Part shown: positions 61,903 through 64,000 of the stretch, one piece after another
How positions within the stretch are numbered: position 1 is the first letter of the stretch
How the letters are laid out: every line of letters begins with the position of its first letter
From: Lachnospiraceae bacterium
GTDB taxonomy: Bacteria > Bacillota > Clostridia > Lachnospirales > Lachnospiraceae
Direction: 5' to 3'
DNA: 64,000 nt
Assembly: GCA_902363835.1 (NCBI GenBank)
Contig: CABJBM010000001.1
Coordinates: 186,001 to 250,000 of the forward strand
Notes under the pieces: generated by a model
What the model was told of the DNA's origin: nothing
What the model saw: only the letters and a program-made list of their open reading frames with translations
Database searches by the model: none
Program-made: the position numbers and the translations under genes

Positions 61903-63108
61903 TTAATCATCCAGATAGTCCTTAAGCTTCTTGCTTCTGCTGGGATGGCGCAGTTTACGCAATGCTTTTGCCTCTATCTGACGAATCCGTTCTCTCGTAA
62001 CATTAAATTCTTTTCCCACTTCTTCAAGGGTCCTTGGCCGGCCGTCATCAAGGCCGAATCGCAGCTTTAAAACCTTTTGCTCCCGCTCGGTTAAGGTGTC
62101 AAGCACCTCCATCAGCTGCTCGTGGAGCATGGTAAAGGTAGCGGCATCAGCGGGAACGGCAACCTGCTCATCCTGGATAAAATCACCCAGATGGCTGTCC
62201 TCTTCCTCTCCGATAGGAGTCTCTAAGGATACGGGTTCCTGGGATACCTTCATGATTTCCCTGACCCTTTCCACCTGCATATCCGCCCTGGCAGCGATCT
62301 CCTCTGGCACCGGTTCCCGTCCCAGCTCCTGCAAAAGCTGCCTGGATACACGGACCAGCCGGTTAATGGTCTCCACCATATGAACCGGAATGCGGATGGT
62401 ACGCGCCTGGTCTGCAATGGCCCGGGTGATGGCCTGTCTGATCCACCAGGTGGCATAGGTGCTGAACTTATAGCCTTTCCGGTAATCAAATTTTTCCACT
62501 GCCTTAATAAGCCCTAAGTTCCCTTCCTGGATTAAGTCTAAAAACTGCATACCCCGCCCAACATAGCGCTTGGCAATACTGACCACCAGACGCAAGTTGG
62601 CCTCTGTCAGCCTCTGCTTTGCATCATCGTCTCCCAGCTCGATTTTCTTGGCAAGTTCAATTTCATCTTCACTGGAAAGAAGCGGAACCTTACCGATCTC
62701 TTTTAAATACATGCGGACCGGATCTTCCACGCTGACACCTTCCGGAACAGATAAATCGATACTCTCCATATCGATCTCTTCTTCTTCCTCAATATCTTCC
62801 TCTATAAAAAGATCCTCATCCAGATCTAAGTCCTCGCCGCCGATTTGAAGTACATCTACCTTATTGCTTTCCAGAAAATCAAAGATCTGATCCAGCTTAT
62901 CCGAGTCCAGGGTCTCTCCTGCAAAAAAATCCAGAATCTCCTGGTTTTCCAGCACATTCCGTTTCTTTTTTGCCAAAAGAAGAAGTTGGTTTAATTTTTC
63001 CTCAAATGCAGCGGCCGCCGCCAAAGCCAAAGCTTCTGCAGCCTGCTCCTCTTCTGTTTTTCTTGATCCCGCCATCCTATCTGCCGTTTTCTTCACATTC
63101 TCGTCCAT
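61903..63108 (-). CDS. rpoD: Primary sigma factor RpoD (SigA)
   Basis: 401 residues: region 1.1-like part, a long acidic run (~85-105), region 1.2 [11 protein letters not shown], region 2 with [14 protein letters not shown] and [10 protein letters not shown], and region 4 with [20 protein letters not shown]. Start MDENVKK preferred over an ATG six codons upstream (AAGGA spacing). Housekeeping promoter recognition. Follows dnaG as in many Firmicutes. Confidence 0.95.
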   Translation of the reverse strand: MDENVKKTADRMAGSRKTEEEQAAEALALAAAAAFEEKLNQLLLLAKKKRNVLENQEILDFFAGETLDSDKLDQIFDFLESNKVDVLQIGGEDLDLDEDLFIEEDIEEEEEIDMESIDLSVPEGVSVEDPVRMYLKEIGKVPLLSSEDEIELAKKIELGDDDAKQRLTEANLRLVVSIAKRYVGRGMQFLDLIQEGNLGLIKAVEKFDYRKGYKFSTYATWWIRQAITRAIADQARTIRIPVHMVETINRLVRVSRQLLQELGREPVPEEIAARADMQVERVREIMKVSQEPVSLETPIGEEEDSHLGDFIQDEQVAVPADAATFTMLHEQLMEVLDTLTEREQKVLKLRFGLDDGRPRTLEEVGKEFNVTRERIRQIEAKALRKLRHPSRSKKLKDYLDD

Positions 63109-63147
63109 GTTCTTCCATCCTTCCACAGCCTGCCTATAGTGTACACC

Positions 63148-64000
63148 CTAATCCAGCGAAATATGCAAATCCTTTAGCGCAGCCTGTTCCTTTATAATAT
63201 TCTGCAGTTCTAAAATTCCTGCTGCATGGCGGCTGGCATGATCCAGACTATTTTTTTTCACCTTCATAATCGTTTCCGAAAACGCCTTTTTTTGCTCTTC
63301 ATTATCTAGGGACTCTTTTAAGCTCGCATGAAAAAGACCTGCGACTGCCCGGTATTGATCTTCATCATGAATGAAATGATTCAAGATCTCAGCCGGATTC
63401 AATGTTCCGGCAGCGTGTCCGTCAAAAACCATCCGTGCCACCTTGTGATACAGTTCTTCTATAAAATCATCCGGAGTGATCACTCCTTTAATCTTATCAA
63501 ATAGTAAGGGATTTTCAATAAGCCAGGTAAGAAGCAGCCGTTGGGACTGATTTACACCGTCTTCCTTTTCCTTTTTCCGCTGGCTTTTAAAGCTTCCCTC
63601 TTCCTCCCGCAAAGAGGAAACCGACGGTCCCAGAGAAGCGCCCAGACGGTTGACCAGACGTTTTAAATCTTCATAATTAATGAAATATTCCCTGGATACT
63701 GCCTCCAAATAATTCTCCCGTTCCAGGGCTTCGGGAAATTCCAGAAGCTTCCTGGCCACCTGATTGTAAAATTGTGTTTTCTGCTCCGGATCATCCATTT
63801 TATAATTCTTTTTCAGCACGTCAATTTCAAACAGGAAGCTGTTGCGGGCCTCGTCGATCCGCTGGCGAAACGCCTCCGCTCCCAGATTTTTTATGAACTC
63901 ATCCGGATCCTTGTAAGGCTGCATGTTCAGCACGCGAATGGACATGCCTGCTTCCTTGAGAATGGGAATGGCACGGAGGGCAGCCTTGACACCCGCACCG
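63148..64000 (-). CDS. dnaG: DNA primase, C-terminal part (5' end outside window)
   Basis: The frame is open to the window edge: the last residues read include GAGVKAALRAIPILKEAG of the Toprim region, followed by KDPDEFIKNLG. The C-terminal part (~150-280 of the fragment) is the helicase-binding domain. Makes RNA primers for replication. The N-terminal zinc and catalytic domains are beyond base 64000. Confidence 0.9.
   Translation of the reverse strand, partial: GAGVKAALRAIPILKEAGMSIRVLNMQPYKDPDEFIKNLGAEAFRQRIDEARNSFLFEIDVLKKNYKMDDPEQKTQFYNQVARKLLEFPEALERENYLEAVSREYFINYEDLKRLVNRLGASLGPSVSSLREEEGSFKSQRKKEKEDGVNQSQRLLLTWLIENPLLFDKIKGVITPDDFIEELYHKVARMVFDGHAAGTLNPAEILNHFIHDEDQYRAVAGLFHASLKESLDNEEQKKAFSETIMKVKKNSLDHASRHAAGILELQNIIKEQAALKDLHISLD

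Noticed and set aside
1..64000. CRISPR arrays, tRNA and rRNA genes
   Set aside because: No regularly spaced repeats, cloverleaf-like sequences or rRNA blocks were recognised; only rnpB and two riboswitches were found among RNAs.

Overview
The window looks like a chromosomal segment of an anaerobic, spore-forming Firmicute, most likely a Lachnospiraceae (Clostridium cluster XIVa; the Lacrimispora/[Clostridium] saccharolyticum group would fit). This is inferred from gene content: dnaG-rpoD-trmK-nif3, class A RNase P RNA, strong AGGAGG ribosome sites, ECF FolT under a THF riboswitch, a split purO/purH pair under a ZTP riboswitch, FliB, YtaF and sporulation sigma factor K. No rRNA, tRNA, CRISPR array or phage structural gene was seen. 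Most genes lie on the minus strand. Both ends cut genes: an aconitase-family hydratase at 1 and dnaG at 64000.

Layout. 1-7.1 kb: end of a hydratase, then a seven-gene minus-strand operon (MobA-ModE fusion, XdhC, THEP1-like NTPase, FecCD/BtuCD-type ABC importer, DUF364 protein) that reads as a molybdenum/metal uptake and cofactor-handling unit. 7.2-16.5 kb: NlpC/P60 cell-wall hydrolase, a TrpXYZ-like ABC importer with a hairpin-rich spacer, YitT, GalT, Gx transporter, DegV. 16.5-21.5 kb: phosphate unit (Na/Pi symporter with a Pho-box-like promoter, PhoP, PhoR) and a dipeptidase. 21.6-28.6 kb: MacAB-type exporter with an SLH protein, divergent from a two-component system. 28.7-38.3 kb: RelQ-like alarmone synthetase, Mrp, HAD, FolT, PAP2, LrgAB, a IICBA PTS permease, FliB, YtaF. 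38.4-41.7 kb: PTS operon (LicT-type antiterminator, IIA, HPr, IIBC) with a RAT/terminator leader.

41.8-50.1 kb is the most notable part. The sporulation gene sigK is split: its C-terminal 121 codons lie at 41769-42134 and its N-terminal 89 codons at 49844-50110, both on the minus strand. Between them is a skin-like element of about 7.7 kb, bounded by directly repeated AATGnnATCCTA sites. It carries a large serine recombinase at the C-terminal border, whose stop codon lies inside the site. Precise excision would give a 210-residue SigK that appears to lack a pro-sequence. The cargo is not phage-like: it is a cytoplasmic [NiFe]-hydrogenase operon (maturation protease, HypA-like protein, cytochrome b5-domain protein, small subunit, large subunit), a chemoreceptor and a small conserved-looking protein. 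A respiratory or redox operon would therefore sit inside a developmentally excised element.

50.2-64 kb: purO-purH with its ZTP riboswitch, a second ABC exporter with a secreted NEW3/CARDB-like partner, an unusual cluster of perfect hairpins, pyrBI, rnpB, a TGS-uridine kinase, Nif3, TrmK, RpoD and DnaG.
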